Assembly: GCA_000827265.1 (NCBI GenBank)
Contig: KN834822.1
Coordinates: forward strand, 195,215 to 259,214
Direction: 5' to 3'
Length of the DNA stretch: 64,000 bases
From: Collybiopsis luxurians FD-317 M1
Lineage: Eukaryota; Basidiomycota; Agaricomycetes; Agaricales; Omphalotaceae
This document shows, one piece after another, positions 52,095-63,476 of the stretch. Positions within the stretch are counted from its first letter, which is position 1; each line of letters opens with the position of its first letter. The notes beneath the pieces are model-generated. The model was not told where the DNA came from and did not search any database. It was given only the letters and a program-made list of their open reading frames with translations. The position numbers and the translations under genes were made by a program.

Positions 52095-53116
52095 ATGAAG
52101 AGACCTTCCAGTCGCTCGCGCTCCCCGAGCCCCAAAGCCTCTCGAACAATGGACGGTTCGAGCTCCGCTCCGATTTACTGCACATACCCCCCAACCTGTT
52201 CCTCGCGTCCGACGGCGCTGGGAAGCACTCGGGAACTGGAGGCGCATTACGCAAAGTATCATGCTTGGGTTTGCCAAGCTGAAAAGTGTTCCAAAGTCTT
52301 TCCCGATGAAAGATTCCTGGAACTGCACCACACTGAGTGTCACGATACGATCGCGGCCTTAAGAAAGGAACGAGGCGAGAAGATTGTATGTTGCTTGTCT
52401 TTTAGAGAATACGAATGATCTTTTCTAATGAATGTTTCATGCGTGTCCAGTTCGCATGCTTTCTCCAACCCTCAGTTTGCTCTAAAACCTTCTCGACACC
52501 CAAAACCCGAAGATTACATCTGATCGCTGCGCACGATTACCCAAAGGAATATTTCTTCGCTGTAACTAACAAAGGTATTGGAGGATTGTTAGCCAAGTGG
52601 GGAGATGGTGCAGGGATGATTAGAGGAAAGTGGAAACCCAGAACAGATCAAGAGAAGGGAGATGATCATGATGAGATAGATGAAGATGCAGATGGAGACG
52701 ATGGGGCGGAAGAAGTGGAACCAACGTCAAAGTCGGATTCGAAGGTAGTGAGAGAGGAGGAGTCTACTGACCCCGTTGATATGCTGGCTACCTCATTCCA
52801 AAACACCCTCGCTATTTCTCCGGTTCCAAACTCCATTCAATTTGGACGAGGAGCCAAACGTGGCGCTCGGGGTCGAGGACGAGGGAAAAGCTATCACACG
52901 ATTCTATCTCAGGGCTTTCAACAGCAATATCCAAATCAAGATGGTTCTTTAGAGCCATTCGACTCAGTAATTACGAATGCACCTATGCATTTCGATTCTT
53001 ACACATCCCGGCGCGGTAGGGGAGGTATCAGAGGCAGCAGAGGGGGGAGAGGTCGTGGGCGTGGTGGTGGTAGTTTCGAAATAACCGGGAAATTTTACCC
53101 TTCGATTGAAGAGTAG
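52095..53116 (+). CDS. ZNF511-like C2H2 zinc-finger protein with RGG tail
   Basis: Two exons (52095-52385 and 52451-53116) are joined by a 65-nt intron. The N-terminus is Ser/Pro-rich (MKRPSSRSRSPSP). Three zinc-finger units follow: a degenerate ELEAHYAKYH, then CQAEKCSKVFPDERFLELHHTECHD, then C...VCSKTFSTPKTRRLHLIAAHDYPKEYFF across the intron. This triple arrangement with an HDYP(K)-(E/D)-(Y/F)-F end is that of the conserved ZNF511 family. The C-terminal half is acidic (EKGDDHDEIDEDADGDDG), then rich in Arg-Gly (RGARGRGRGK and RGRGGIRGSRGGRGRGRGGG), suggesting RNA association. The start was chosen at the first Met of the zinc-finger frame that gives a Ser/Arg-rich head; the frame is open further upstream to 51834. 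Confidence 0.75.
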
Positions 53117-53511
53117 GGATTATGTGCTTATCGTTTAGTGTTATTCCAATGAGTCTTGCGCGTTATTGCGTGCTTAGTTCCGTTATTTGCGACAGCAGAT
53201 GGTACTCAGACGACGATGCCGTGACTGAAGGTATTATGTTTGCGTCGACATCTTTCCATAATCTACGGTAGGATGAGATAATATCTGCACGGAGTTGACT
53301 GAGCGGGAGTTCAGCGGAACTGGAACGGAACTGGGGCGGTTCTTTCCGGTATCCGGACCGTGAATGTCGATGATGCCTGCCGTGCCCGTCGCATTGGTTC
53401 TTTCGCGGAAAAACATTCCGAGAACGTCCAACACGGGGATTTATGAAGTGCAGGGTAATTTGAGACTTGAATTCTCCTTCAAACCCCCACCTCTACCCAT
53501 CCCGGTTCACG
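53117..53511. other. Intergenic; left end of the duplicated segment
   Basis: From about 53370 the sequence parallels 56840 onward (TGAAGTGCAGGGTAA and CTTCAAACCCCCACCTCT), marking the start of the tandem duplication. Confidence 0.5.
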
Positions 53512-55421
53512 ATGAGCGATTTCCCCAGCAATCAGAAGCATCAGGCTGCCGGTTCTGCTGTTAAGGAACGGCGGAAGGACTTTGGAATCATCCCCGTACC
53601 TGATTGGCTTCGTTATGATCCCGATAGACCTTTTCATTTTGGCATGTTCCTCAACATCCTGTTTGGTGTAACTAGTACTTTCAGTACGTATATCGTTTTC
53701 TTCATGCTTTGCTCGGCTTTCTAAGAAGGTTGCAGGTGTTGCTAATCTTTACTGGTGCCAACCAATTCTGAGTGAGATAATCTGGTTAATTTCGATTCCC
53801 TCTGGGCTAAATTTTGTTCAGTCGAACTTTCAAACGACTTCAATGTTGATTACGACAAAATTTCCAAGTTTGCCCGTTTCCTCAACTACCTTTTACACTC
53901 TTTCCTCACTGAATCCGCTCGTAGACTCCCTACCCTCATACAAGCAGGGTGCGTACTCTGACTATGTCTGAGTGTATTTTTCTTTGACCCCGCTTTCAGC
54001 TACGCAACCGGGCTCTTGTTCATATCGCCGCTAGGCGACCTTGTCCGTCGCCGCCAACTCCTCCTCACCCTCATGATCGTCGCAATGTCTCTCACAATCG
54101 GTCTCTCAGTCACTACCAGCTACCCAGCTTTTCAGATCCTCTCTTATCTAGTCGGGGCAGCATCCGTCACGCCCCAAGTCCTGATCCCCCTCGCTGCAGA
54201 CCTCGCCCCTCCCTCCCGTCGCGCAACAGCCATGTCCATCGTCTTCTCCGGACTCATGTTCGGTATCTTAATTGCCCGAGTTCTATCCGGCCTCATAGGC
54301 GAATTCGCCTCATGGCGCATAACATACTACATGTCCATCGGTATTCAAGCGTTCCTCGTACCCGTTCTGTTCTTCAATGTACCGGATTATCCGCCAAAAA
54401 ATCAAAATTTGAGCTACGGGAAAATTTTATGGACGATGGCAAAGTTCAGTGTCACGGAGCCTGTGCTCATACAGGGTTGTTTGTGTAATATGGGTTCCGC
54501 GGCTGCGTTTAGTAGTTTTTGGGTAACACTTACTTTTCTTCTGGGCGGGGCACCGTATCATTATTCAACGTGAGTCACTTTGAAGTATTTTCTAGCGACG
54601 TCTCCGAACTTGACCTGTGCTCTATGCTTAGCTTGATCATTGGTTTATTTGGACTCATCGGAATGGTCGGAGTAGCAATGGCCCCCCTAGTCGGCAGGTT
54701 CATAGACTTTTTAGTCCCCTGGCACGCCTCCCTCGTCGCCTGTCTCGCTCTTTTGGTGTTCCAGATAGTCCAAATCGTAGGGAATGGGCTAAATATCGCA
54801 GCAGTGATCATCGCTACAGTGGGACTGGATGTCTTCCGGCAAATGCTAGAGACGTCACTTGCGTTTAGTATATTTAGGTGAGTTCTCGAGTCCTTTGAAG
54901 GTTGTCGATGCCATCCATGGCATAGTCTAACCGTCATGCAGTATAGACCCGCATGCTCGGGCGCGGTTAAACGCTATTTACATTCTTACGGTACGTGCAT
55001 CATGACTGTTCACGTTTCCAATCTTGAGCTCTTTTTTTTTTTTTCTCAGCTATTCGTCGGCCAAGTAATGGGTTCTTCTGCAGGCACAAAAGTATTCTTA
55101 GCATACGGATGGCGTGCAACAGCTGCTATGACTCTCGGATTTACAGCTTGGGCTTTACTCATCTTACTTCTCCGAGGACCGCACGCTGGTAGATATACGT
55201 GGTTTGGTTTCGAAGGGGGGCTGGAGTCGAATAAGAAGTTGGCTGAAGAGAGGAAACGACAGATAGGGGAGATTAAGAACTCTGAGGGGAGAGAGAAACA
55301 GGAACAGGAACAGGCTCAGGGGGATATAGAGAAGCAGGATAAGGAAGGGGGTGATACTACTCCGCACACAGAAAGTGCTAGTGGAAAATCGATACATAGG
55401 TCCGAGACGGCGGAGGAGTAA
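53512..55421 (+). CDS. MFS transporter, copy 1 of tandem duplication
   Basis: The gene starts at ATG 53512 (MSDFPSNQKH) and ends at TAA 55421 with five or six introns. The product is a 12-TM major facilitator of the MFS_1 type: cytosolic head ending VPDWLRYDP, TM1 with HFGMFLNILFGVTST, NLYWCQPIL, LFISPLGDLVRRRQLLL (the loop 2-3 signature), SVTPQVLIPLAADLAPPSRRATAMS, and a second half with LIIGLFGLIGMVGVAMAPLVG and SSAGTKVFLAYGWRATAAMTLG. A long charged Glu/Gln/Lys-rich cytosolic tail closes it. Bacterial relatives are drug or sugar efflux proteins; the substrate here is unknown. An in-frame TTG lies upstream, but the ATG matches the paralog start. Copy 2 is at 56986. Confidence 0.8.
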
Positions 55422-55887
55422 GTGTCTAATAGAGCATGATATCTGATGGATGGATCGCGTTAGAGCCTGGACAACTTTTACAAACTATCTCCAAACAAAG
55501 ACTGCGTGATAGTCTGGGTGCAAGTGGGATATGGAGAGGACGCCGCAGGATCTCAGTAATGAAGGAACTATACTCAAATTTCGTACTCAACTGGGCCATC
55601 TCTTTACGACCACACAAGGTCGACGCTATACCGAGCTGATGAGGGGCATTTCTTGAGGAAACAGCATTATCTAGCTTCGAAGCTGAGGCACGACTTGAAC
55701 AGTTGAGTAATAACCCAGTACCATTTTGCATAAAACTCAGAAGCTGGATGTTGAGATAAAACCAAAAATCTGTGACATACCATTACCGATATCTGCACTA
55801 CATTTAACCAAAATTAATGAGACATGTTATGAAATTGCGAAAAAATCGTTGGCACCTAAGAAGCTGCCTATCCTTTTTCCAACCATT
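55422..55887. other. Downstream part of duplicated segment
   Basis: 55430-55690 parallels 58850-59130 (shared GTGTCTAATAGAGCATGATA and GACGCCGCAGGATCTCA). No coding function is evident. The duplication ends near 55700. Confidence 0.5.
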
Positions 55888-56690
55888 GCAGAACCCAAAA
55901 AATTACGTGCGAAAAATGATGCGTAAAATATATAGGAAAAAGTATGACTTTTTCGACATATTTCTCGGACCCAATTTCGCTTGACAAAGGAAAGGAAATT
56001 GAATTCCTATTGCAGTGTAAATCCCGCCTGAAAACAATGTGTTTTTACGCACGCGAAAGAAGCCCTTTTACCCGCGTAAAAGCATATTTATGGCTGAAAA
56101 AGAAATTAGGACCTTATCGGGACTTCAGGTCCCGTCATTGTCGGGCCCAATTGCCATTTTTGTCAAGGCGTACTTAGGCTACCAGAAAATGATCGAGCCA
56201 TCAGATGGGACAAATCAACAAAAAATCAGTCGGAAATGAAATGAACACCAAATGACGAAAGGCTACTTTTGAGATGAGTGGTTCTGAATAGCCAGCTGGC
56301 TCTAGTTCGATAATATACGATTGAGTGGCATTTTTTTTTGCGTTATCTTTTATCTTACCTTGATTACATATGTATACATCATGCAGCTACTTTCCCGCGC
56401 CTCCCGCCACCATCACGGCATTATCTTTTTTTAAAACTCACCGGAAACTTACCGCATAATGGGAAAAATACCCAACAAGAATGGAAGTTGGGCCTGATAA
56501 GGTCCCAATTTCTTTTTCAGCCGTAAAAGATATGCTTTTACGCGCGTAAAAGCACATTACAAAGCAATAGGAATTTCAATTTCCTTTCCTTTGTCGAGCG
56601 AAATTGGGTCCGAGAAATATGTCGAAAAAGTCATACTTTTTCCTATATATTTTACGCATCATTTTTCGCACGTAATTTTTTGGGTTCTGC
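55888..56690. mobile_element. Long-TIR transposable element, non-autonomous, 803 bp
   Basis: The left arm begins GCAGAACCCAAAAAATTACG (55888) and the right end, read as reverse complement from 56690, begins identically. The match continues through AAAATGATGCGTAAAATATA, TTTTTCGACATATTTCTCGG and the ACGCGTAAAAGC block. The right arm spans about 190 bp and the left about 230 bp because of extra sequence. The middle has no significant ORF. No target-site duplication is clear. It lies exactly between the two copies of the MFS duplication. Confidence 0.8.
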
Positions 56691-56985
56691 GTAGTGTTAC
56701 GACGGCAGCACACAGTGACCCATGGCTCAGTCCGGCTGTTGTAAAATGGGTAATGACCTCAACCTCGCTGCCATCTTGATGATTTTCATCATCCTCCGAA
56801 CGATTGCCCATGGGCTTATGGTGCATAGCGAAGAACGTCCCGGCAACCTCCCTGCCGACCCCGCCGCATCAGTTCTTTTGCGGAAATTATTGCGAGAACA
56901 TCCATCACGCAGCTGTATGAAGTGCAGGGTAACTTGAGGCTTGAATTCTCCTTCAAACCCCCACCTCTGCCCATCGTGGTCTATG

Positions 56986-58820
56986 ATGAGCGCTATCCCC
57001 ATCGGCGAGAAGCATCAAGCTGCTGACTCTCCTGTTATGGAACGGCGGAAGGACTTTGGAATCATCCCCGTACCCGATTGGCTTCGTTATGACCCCGATA
57101 CACCTTTTCATTTTGGCATGTTTCTCAATATCCTGTTTGGTGTAACTAGTACCTTCAGTACGTGTTTCTTATTCATTCTTTACTCGGCTTTTTAAGAAGA
57201 TTGCAGGTGTTGCTAATCTTTACTGGTGCCAACCGATTCTGAGTGAGATGGTTCGGTTAATTTTGATTCCCTTTGGACTAATTCCCGCTCAGTCAAACTT
57301 TCGAACGAGTTCAATGTTGATTACAACAAAATTTCCAAGTATACCTATTTCCTCAACTACCTTCCCAAGGTTCTTTCCTCACTGAATCCATTCGTAGACT
57401 CCCTACCCTCATACAAGCAGGGTGCGTACCCTAATCATGTCCGAGTATGTTTTTTAAGTCAGCTTCTAGCTTCGCAACCGGGCTCTTGTTCATATCACCG
57501 CTAGGCGACCTTGTTCGTCGTCGCCAGCTTCTCCTCACCCTTATTATCCTCCCAATGTCTCTCACAGTCGGTCTCTCTGTCACTACTAGCTACCCAGCCT
57601 TCCAGATCCTCTCCTTTCTAGTCGGGGCAGCATCCGTCACACCCCAAGTCCTGATCCCCCTCGCCGTAGACCTCGCCCCTCCCTCCCGTCGCGCAACAGC
57701 CATGTCCATCGTCTTCTCCGGAATCATGTTCGGCATCCTGATCGCCCGAGTCCTATCTGGCCTGATAGGCGAATTTGCCTCATGGCGCATTACATACTAC
57801 ATGTCCTTCGGTATTCAAGCGGCTCTTGTACCCATTCTATTCTTCAATGTACCGGATTATCCACCAAAAAATCTAAATTTGAGCTACGGGAAGATTTTAT
57901 GGACGATGGCAAAGTTCAGTGTCACGGAGCCTGTGCTCATACAGGGTTGTTTGTGTAATATGGGTTCCGCGGCTGCGTTTAGTAGTTTTTGGGTAACACT
58001 GACTTTTCTTCTGGGTGGGGCGCCGTATCATTATTCAACGTGAGTCACTGTTGTTTTCTAGCGACGTCTCCGAACTTGACCTGTGCTCTAAGCTTAGCTT
58101 GATCATTGGTTTATTTGGACTGATCGGAATGGTCGGAGTAGCAATGGCCCCCCTAGTTGGCAGGTTCATAGACTTCCTGGTCCCCTGGCACGCTTCCCTC
58201 GTCGCCTGTTTCGCTCTTTTGGTGTTCCAGATAGTTCAGATCGTAGGGAACGGGCTGAACATCTCTGCGGTGATCATTGCTGCAATAGGACTAGATGTTT
58301 TCCGGCAAATGCTAGAGACGTCACTTGCGTCTAGTATATTTAGGTGAATTCTCGAGTCGTTTTTAGGTTGTATATACCATCCATGGTACGGTCTAACTAA
58401 GTGTCTCTTGCAGTATAGACCCGCATGCTCGGGCGCGGTTAAACGCTATTTACATTCTAATGGTAAGTGTATAGTGTGCATTGTTCAAGTTTCCAACCTT
58501 GAGCTCTCTTTTTTTTTCCTCAGCTATTCATCGGCCAAGTAATGGGCTCTTCCGCAGGCACAAAAGTATTCTTAGCATACGGATGGCGTGCAACAGCTGC
58601 TATGACTCTGGGATTTTCAGCTTGGGCTTTACTCATCTTACTTCTCCGAGGACCGCACACTGGTAGATATACGTGGTTTGGGTTTGAAGGGGGACTGGAG
58701 TCAAATAAGAAGTTGGTTGAAGAGAGGAAACGACAGATAGGAGAGGTTAAGGATTCGGAGGGGGGAGAGGATAAGGAAGGGAGCGATACTACTCCGCACA
58801 CAGAAAATGTTAGTGGTTAA
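56986..58820 (+). CDS. MFS transporter, copy 2 of tandem duplication
   Basis: Near-identical paralog of the gene at 53512. The start is MSAIPIGEKH at 56986 (an ATG three bases earlier is also possible) and it ends ENVSG with TAA at 58820. Head, TM pattern and motifs are the same (LLFISPLGDLVRRRQLLL, SVTPQVLIPLAVDLAPPSRR). Intron sites correspond. Differences cluster in introns and in the C-terminal tail, where a Glu/Gln-rich stretch present in copy 1 is missing here, so this tail is shorter. Coding changes are mostly silent or conservative (for example ALVPILFF for AFLVPVLFF), suggesting both copies are functional. The substrate is unknown. Confidence 0.8.
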
Positions 58821-59304
58821 TCAATACATAGGTCCGAGATGGCGGAGGAGTGAGTGTCTAATAGAGCATGATATCTGACTAAAGGAAATCTTTCGCCATG
58901 GGCGAGTTACATAGAAGTGCCAACTTCTACAAACAGTACAAACTACTTCCAAGCGAGGGCTGCGTGATAGTTTGGCTGCAAGTAGTGTATGGAGATGGAC
59001 GCCGCAGGATCTCAAATGAAAGGACTAAAGCTCAAATTTCCTTCCCAACTGGGCCTTTTATCTCGGCCCACACGAGGACGATGTTATACCGAGCTGGTTG
59101 AGGGCATCTGCTGAGGAGGCATTATCTAGCTCTGAAGCTGAGGCGCGACTCGGACAGATTTTAATCATGAATTGATTTTTGAAATCAGTATATGCTCATG
59201 CTCTTTTACTTTAATTTAGGGTCATCGATGCAGGGGGAATTGGTACACAAAATAGAATGAATTCGCTACTTTATTCTTGAGAGTACATATCAGACCTGAT
59301 CCTA
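58821..59304. other. Downstream flank of copy 2
   Basis: 58850-59130 repeats the flank of copy 1. Beyond that nothing is recognised. Confidence 0.5.
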
Positions 59305-60384
59305 CTAATTTTCCCTCGTCATAACATGAATATCGAAGGACGGAGTGTGTGGGTGAGGTACCGTCGTTTTTCCCCTCTCTCGCATGCCCATCGCAGTATA
59401 CTTTGCGACCTTTCCAAACTCCGTTGAAAAAAAAGACTCGCAACTTCATGTGTTTGACAGTCAACTCACATTTTCTGTTGTAGTGCATGCCAGTGCGATA
59501 AGTTCATCATTCTTCTTCGCCTGTATGAGAGAAGAAACAAATCAATTCAAATCAGACTTGACTCGTAAGTAATTTGGATGAAAAAGTGACGGACCAGGTC
59601 GCAAACATAATTCACAATTGCAGTTCCATAACCTTTATTCTGAGCTCTATTATCGGTGCACAAGAGACTACACCACCATCGGTGAGAACCTTCCTATTCA
59701 GAGTCTGGGAGGTTTGTCCCAGTTCACAATCCTAGAAAGATTTGAGACTTACGTGTTCGGAGAAAAGACCTTCCAGAGTGGATTTTATGATATTCGGGTA
59801 CTACCAAAGCGGCCATGGTCAATCTTGTTCCCTATCGCATATGAAGAATGATTTGTACAGTGGTCTTATACCAATCCCGACCCTGAGGCGATAACTTGCT
59901 GAAGAACCGCTGTAATCCCAGCGCCCGCTGTGCCTCCCTATCCAGTTTGAAGGATCACTTGTTTGATTTAAAGATTTGAGCATTGCACGTACGTTGCAAA
60001 CAGAGCCGTTCCAGGAGCAAACCATGCCCCAACCGAGACGATCTCGCCCGCGTCATTCTTCACTGCAAGCAGATAGCCTTCGAGAAGAGTAGCGCGTATC
60101 ATTAACTCGAAATATCCTTCTCCTAAAGACAAGTTTCCATCGAGGAGTGCAGCTGAACCGGGATCTGAGACGGATATTCTCCATGAGTGAAGATTTTCGG
60201 AAGGGGTGGTAGTTGAGACTCACCATCTCGCAGGGCTTGAAAGCACAGCAGACTCAATGCTTTCATTTCAGCATCTTGATACAGACGCCACAATCAGCGC
60301 ATGAGGCTTGACGAACCTGGAAGAATGAGGCAATGCTTACTTACCAGATAGTGTAACTACTCGAAGAACATTAATGTTTGACAT
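59305..60384 (-). CDS. GNAT-family N-acetyltransferase
   Basis: A minus-strand multi-exon gene starts at ATG 60384 (MSNINVLRVVTLS). The next exon reads DAEMKALSLLCFQALRD. A longer exon follows with DGNLSLGEGYFELMIRATLLEGYLLAVKNDAGEIVSVGAWFAPGTALFAT, the beta-strand region of GNAT enzymes. Then come EAQRALGLQRFFSKLSPQGRDWYKTT, VPEYHKIHSG, GYGTAIVNYVCDL (acetyl-CoA binding motif A, near 59640) and a last exon ending MRERGKTTVPHP...FDIHVMTREN with TAG at 59305. The order fits Agaricomycete GNAT proteins, which move an acetyl group from acetyl-CoA to an unknown amine. Exons between WYKTT and GYGTA are short and their joins uncertain. Confidence 0.6.
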
Positions 60385-60908
60385 GATTGAGAGGGGAGGG
60401 TATATGAAGGTGGTAACTTCTTGAATATTTATGTTTATCGACTGAATAACCACGGGCTACTACGGCTCATAGATGATGTGTACCTTGCGTGTACCTGCCC
60501 CACGGGCCACAAGTGTTAGAGCGTCTGACGGTACAGTAACCACTTCCATAATTTATTTCCTGAAGATTTTCGAGGATGGGGACCCAAGATTATTACTGTA
60601 TGCATGGCAGTGCCTTCTGAGCACTTGAGTTGAAGATCTTGTGCCTCAGTAGCCGGCGATAGTACAAGGATTGAACTTAATTAACTACGCCCTGCAGAAT
60701 ATGCACTAAGTAAATCAATGATCTGTCGGACGCATGGTTGCTTGGCTGTCAAGCATCTCGTTCTAGACACGAAGGACATTTGACCTGCCTTTGAGCGATC
60801 CCATCTGTCCCCGTTCCGTCCAAGATCTTTCCCGATCCTCGAGTTCTTCACTCTCTCGCACAAGCGGCGGTTGTGACGGAGATGCTTACCTGATGTGGCT
60901 AATACCGC

Positions 60909-61391
60909 TCAGCTTCCTCCGGCGTTCAGATCGTGGACCATGCTGTTCAATAGAACCTCCTTCCTTCCTCTGCCGCCCATGCTTTCAAGTGGGGCGAACT
61001 GACGTTGTAACTGGAAGCAGTCCAATGATGTCGAGGAATGTAAGCAAGAGTGGGGCACGGGGTCGGAAGAGAGAATGCGCCAAATTTATACAGTCGGATA
61101 ATAGAACAGTAAGGCTCACCAATACGTTGGGTACTGCTCTGCCGATCCTACCCTAGGACTAGAACCGGAATAAGATCCTTGAGGAGGTGGAGGAGTTGCA
61201 GTATGACCATTGTCCTGTGGTAGTGACGAAGCATCTCCGTAGTTCGTACGGTCCACGTTATATCTCGTCGCTCTCCTTTCTCATCTCTCGGTCAACGCGT
61301 ACCAATTCCCTTTGTCTGCCCCAGAATACCCACAACCTCTTGGTAGACTGGAAAACATCGTTTTTTCAGGTTTGTCCTCGCCCTCTCCCAT
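60909..61391 (-). CDS. Doubtful hypothetical ORF, Pro/Ser-rich
   Basis: On the minus strand a frame from ATG 61391 (MGEGEDKPEKTMFSS) is followed by a TGA. It then runs in the same frame into a low-complexity stretch (PQDNGHTATPPPPQGSYSGSS) that ends at a GTGAGC donor, with a possible further exon ending NAGGS and TGA at 60909. No family is recognised. It could be a spliced small gene, a broken one, or chance. Confidence 0.2.
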
Positions 61392-61762
61392 TTCAATCGA
61401 CCTTGAGGACTAATCAAATGGGTTGCAGAAGAAGAGAAGAAGCCTGAGATTCTTTCTGCTTAGTCAATACTTTACGGACATACAACTGTGCTTCGCACTG
61501 TAGAGTAGAGGAGCCGAAATGAGGTACGTGTAGGTAACCAGATATATGCATGACTTCGCTCTCAGCGAGATCAAAGGGGGCTAGCTCAACTGGTCCCCAT
61601 CAAATAGATACAGATAAATACATGACTATCGCAATGAATAAAACATAAAAGCCAATTATAACCCCACCTCCCCTCATTCTCTGAGTTTGATTTCTCTCCT
61701 TTGACTGTAGAAAAATAGTCGAACAGATATTGGACATGCTCGGATGAAGTTGAAATATGAAC

Positions 61763-63476
61763 CTAGATATGGGGAAGGAACGATGTCCACTGGGCAACTT
61801 CAAACGCGCCAGGAGGTAAATCTCTCAGTGCCAAAAACGCTTGAACAATGAGAGAAATCCGAGCAAAAAGGTAAAATAGAAATATAACCAGAGCGAAAAA
61901 TGTAAACCAGCTGGCCCACCGCGGTTCCCGACCGCGAAACGCAATATGCTTGTCATAGATAAGGTGGTATAATGCCAGAAATAGAGGTAGAAACGTCACA
62001 AGCAGGGCGCATGTCCTCCACAACAACTGCTCGGTGGTGCTAGGGAACTTGAATGTCCAAGCGAGGCAATGAATAGCGCCAAAGAGGACCGTCGCCCCGT
62101 ACATTATAAGGTTATCCTCCGCATATTCTGGTTCCAGGTCCTCAGTGCGCTCTAAAAGAGACATCTTCTCGTCCTGATATTGTTCATCGGCAATGATCAT
62201 AAATGCTAAGACGACCAAGGGAGCTGCAATAATGTAAAGCATGACCAGTGCAAGTTTGAGTGCTATTCCAGCATCTTCAAATATCCTCTCGGGAACTCCC
62301 TCAAGGAGGGCCTGCATGAGGGCTTTCAGGGGTGGTAAAATGATCCAGTCCATAATACCGTTTAGTATTCCCCTCTTCCGACAGTCGTTCCAGAAGTTGC
62401 GCACCCATCCTTCATTTTCTTGGACGGAATCATTCGGCTGGCCTACGAAATTTTCGTTGTTGGTTCTTCGCTGGATACGAACGTGACAGCCGACATCCTG
62501 AGGCTTGTCCCACCAGAAGTAATATATCATGACGTTCATTGTCGCAAAAGCTAGAGTCATGATCTCGAGTTCTGTGATAGGCAAATCCTTTGCCCATCTG
62601 GCGACTAGCTGGACCACAAACCAGGTGGTCTGACCAACCGCAAAAAGCTTCCCAAGAACATCCCTGTGACTCCGATCCCTGACCTCACGTTTTGACATCT
62701 CCCCGATGAATTGGAGATGGGCATCAAATGAACGATCATTGAACTTCGTGAAGGAGTCGGTGGAATTATCCTCGGAATTGACAGCAGTGTAGGAGGAAGA
62801 GATTGAATGACAATCTGGGTCTCTGACGTCTTCGGTACCGGAATGCCGTTCGAGATCATCGTCGGAAGAGCTAGTGATATCTGCAGCCAACCAACCATCG
62901 CCGTGCTTGTATACAGAACTTTTATTGATGAGAGTGCGGAGCCCCAGCTTTTCATCAGGAACCTTGGAAGGAGAATCTGGTGCCGCTTTTTCAGGATAAT
63001 ATCGTAACACAGAAATGCATTTTTCGCCCTCGTAGAGAGCGAAACCTCCCATGAGAGCAAAAAAAGCATGGGACACGGTCCAATTATGATCTTTGTACGC
63101 TATTTGAAAAGGTGAGCATTACATTACTAGACAGATACACAACGGACATACCTTTTAAGTTTGATAATTTTCTTGCAGCAAACCACTGTCGAGCCGCCCA
63201 CAGCACCAACAACTCTGGCGCGATAAGAGCAGTGATCATCAAACCGATTCTTCGTCTGAATATTCTCCGACAGCTTTCCTTAGGTCCAGGGATGTTCGGG
63301 TGGACAGAAACCCAAGTACAAGCGATGACCACACTGATACAGCTCCAGAGTATTTGAGGCAAAGTGCGGCACTTGTATATATCATTACACAAGCCGGAGC
63401 TTGATGAAGAAAGAATGTTGGCATCTACAACTGGTAGCAGGGTAGTTCGAAGGTGAGTTATAGATGGGATGATCAT
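61763..63476 (-). CDS. Multi-pass membrane protein, Agaricomycete-specific family (copy 2)
   Basis: Two exons, 63476-63152 and 63099-61763, are joined by a 52-nt intron to give 553 residues. The start MIIPSITHL is as in the gene at 23100. An N-terminal hydrophobic pair surrounds VHPNIPGP. The junction is ARKLSNLKAYKDHNWTVSHAFFALMGGFALYEG. An acidic Ser/Asp-rich loop follows, then TTWFVVQLVARWAKDLP, YYFWWDKPQ and several hydrophobic segments. It ends ARISLIVQAFLALRDLPPG...SFLPHI. The central polar loop is shorter than in copy 1. The two genes lie 37 kb apart in opposite orientation. The gene is intact, with unknown function and no catalytic motif. Confidence 0.8.

Noticed and set aside
61187..61447. 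Plus-strand ORFs near 60791-61447
   Set aside because: They oppose a slightly better minus-strand low-complexity frame and show no features; treated as chance.
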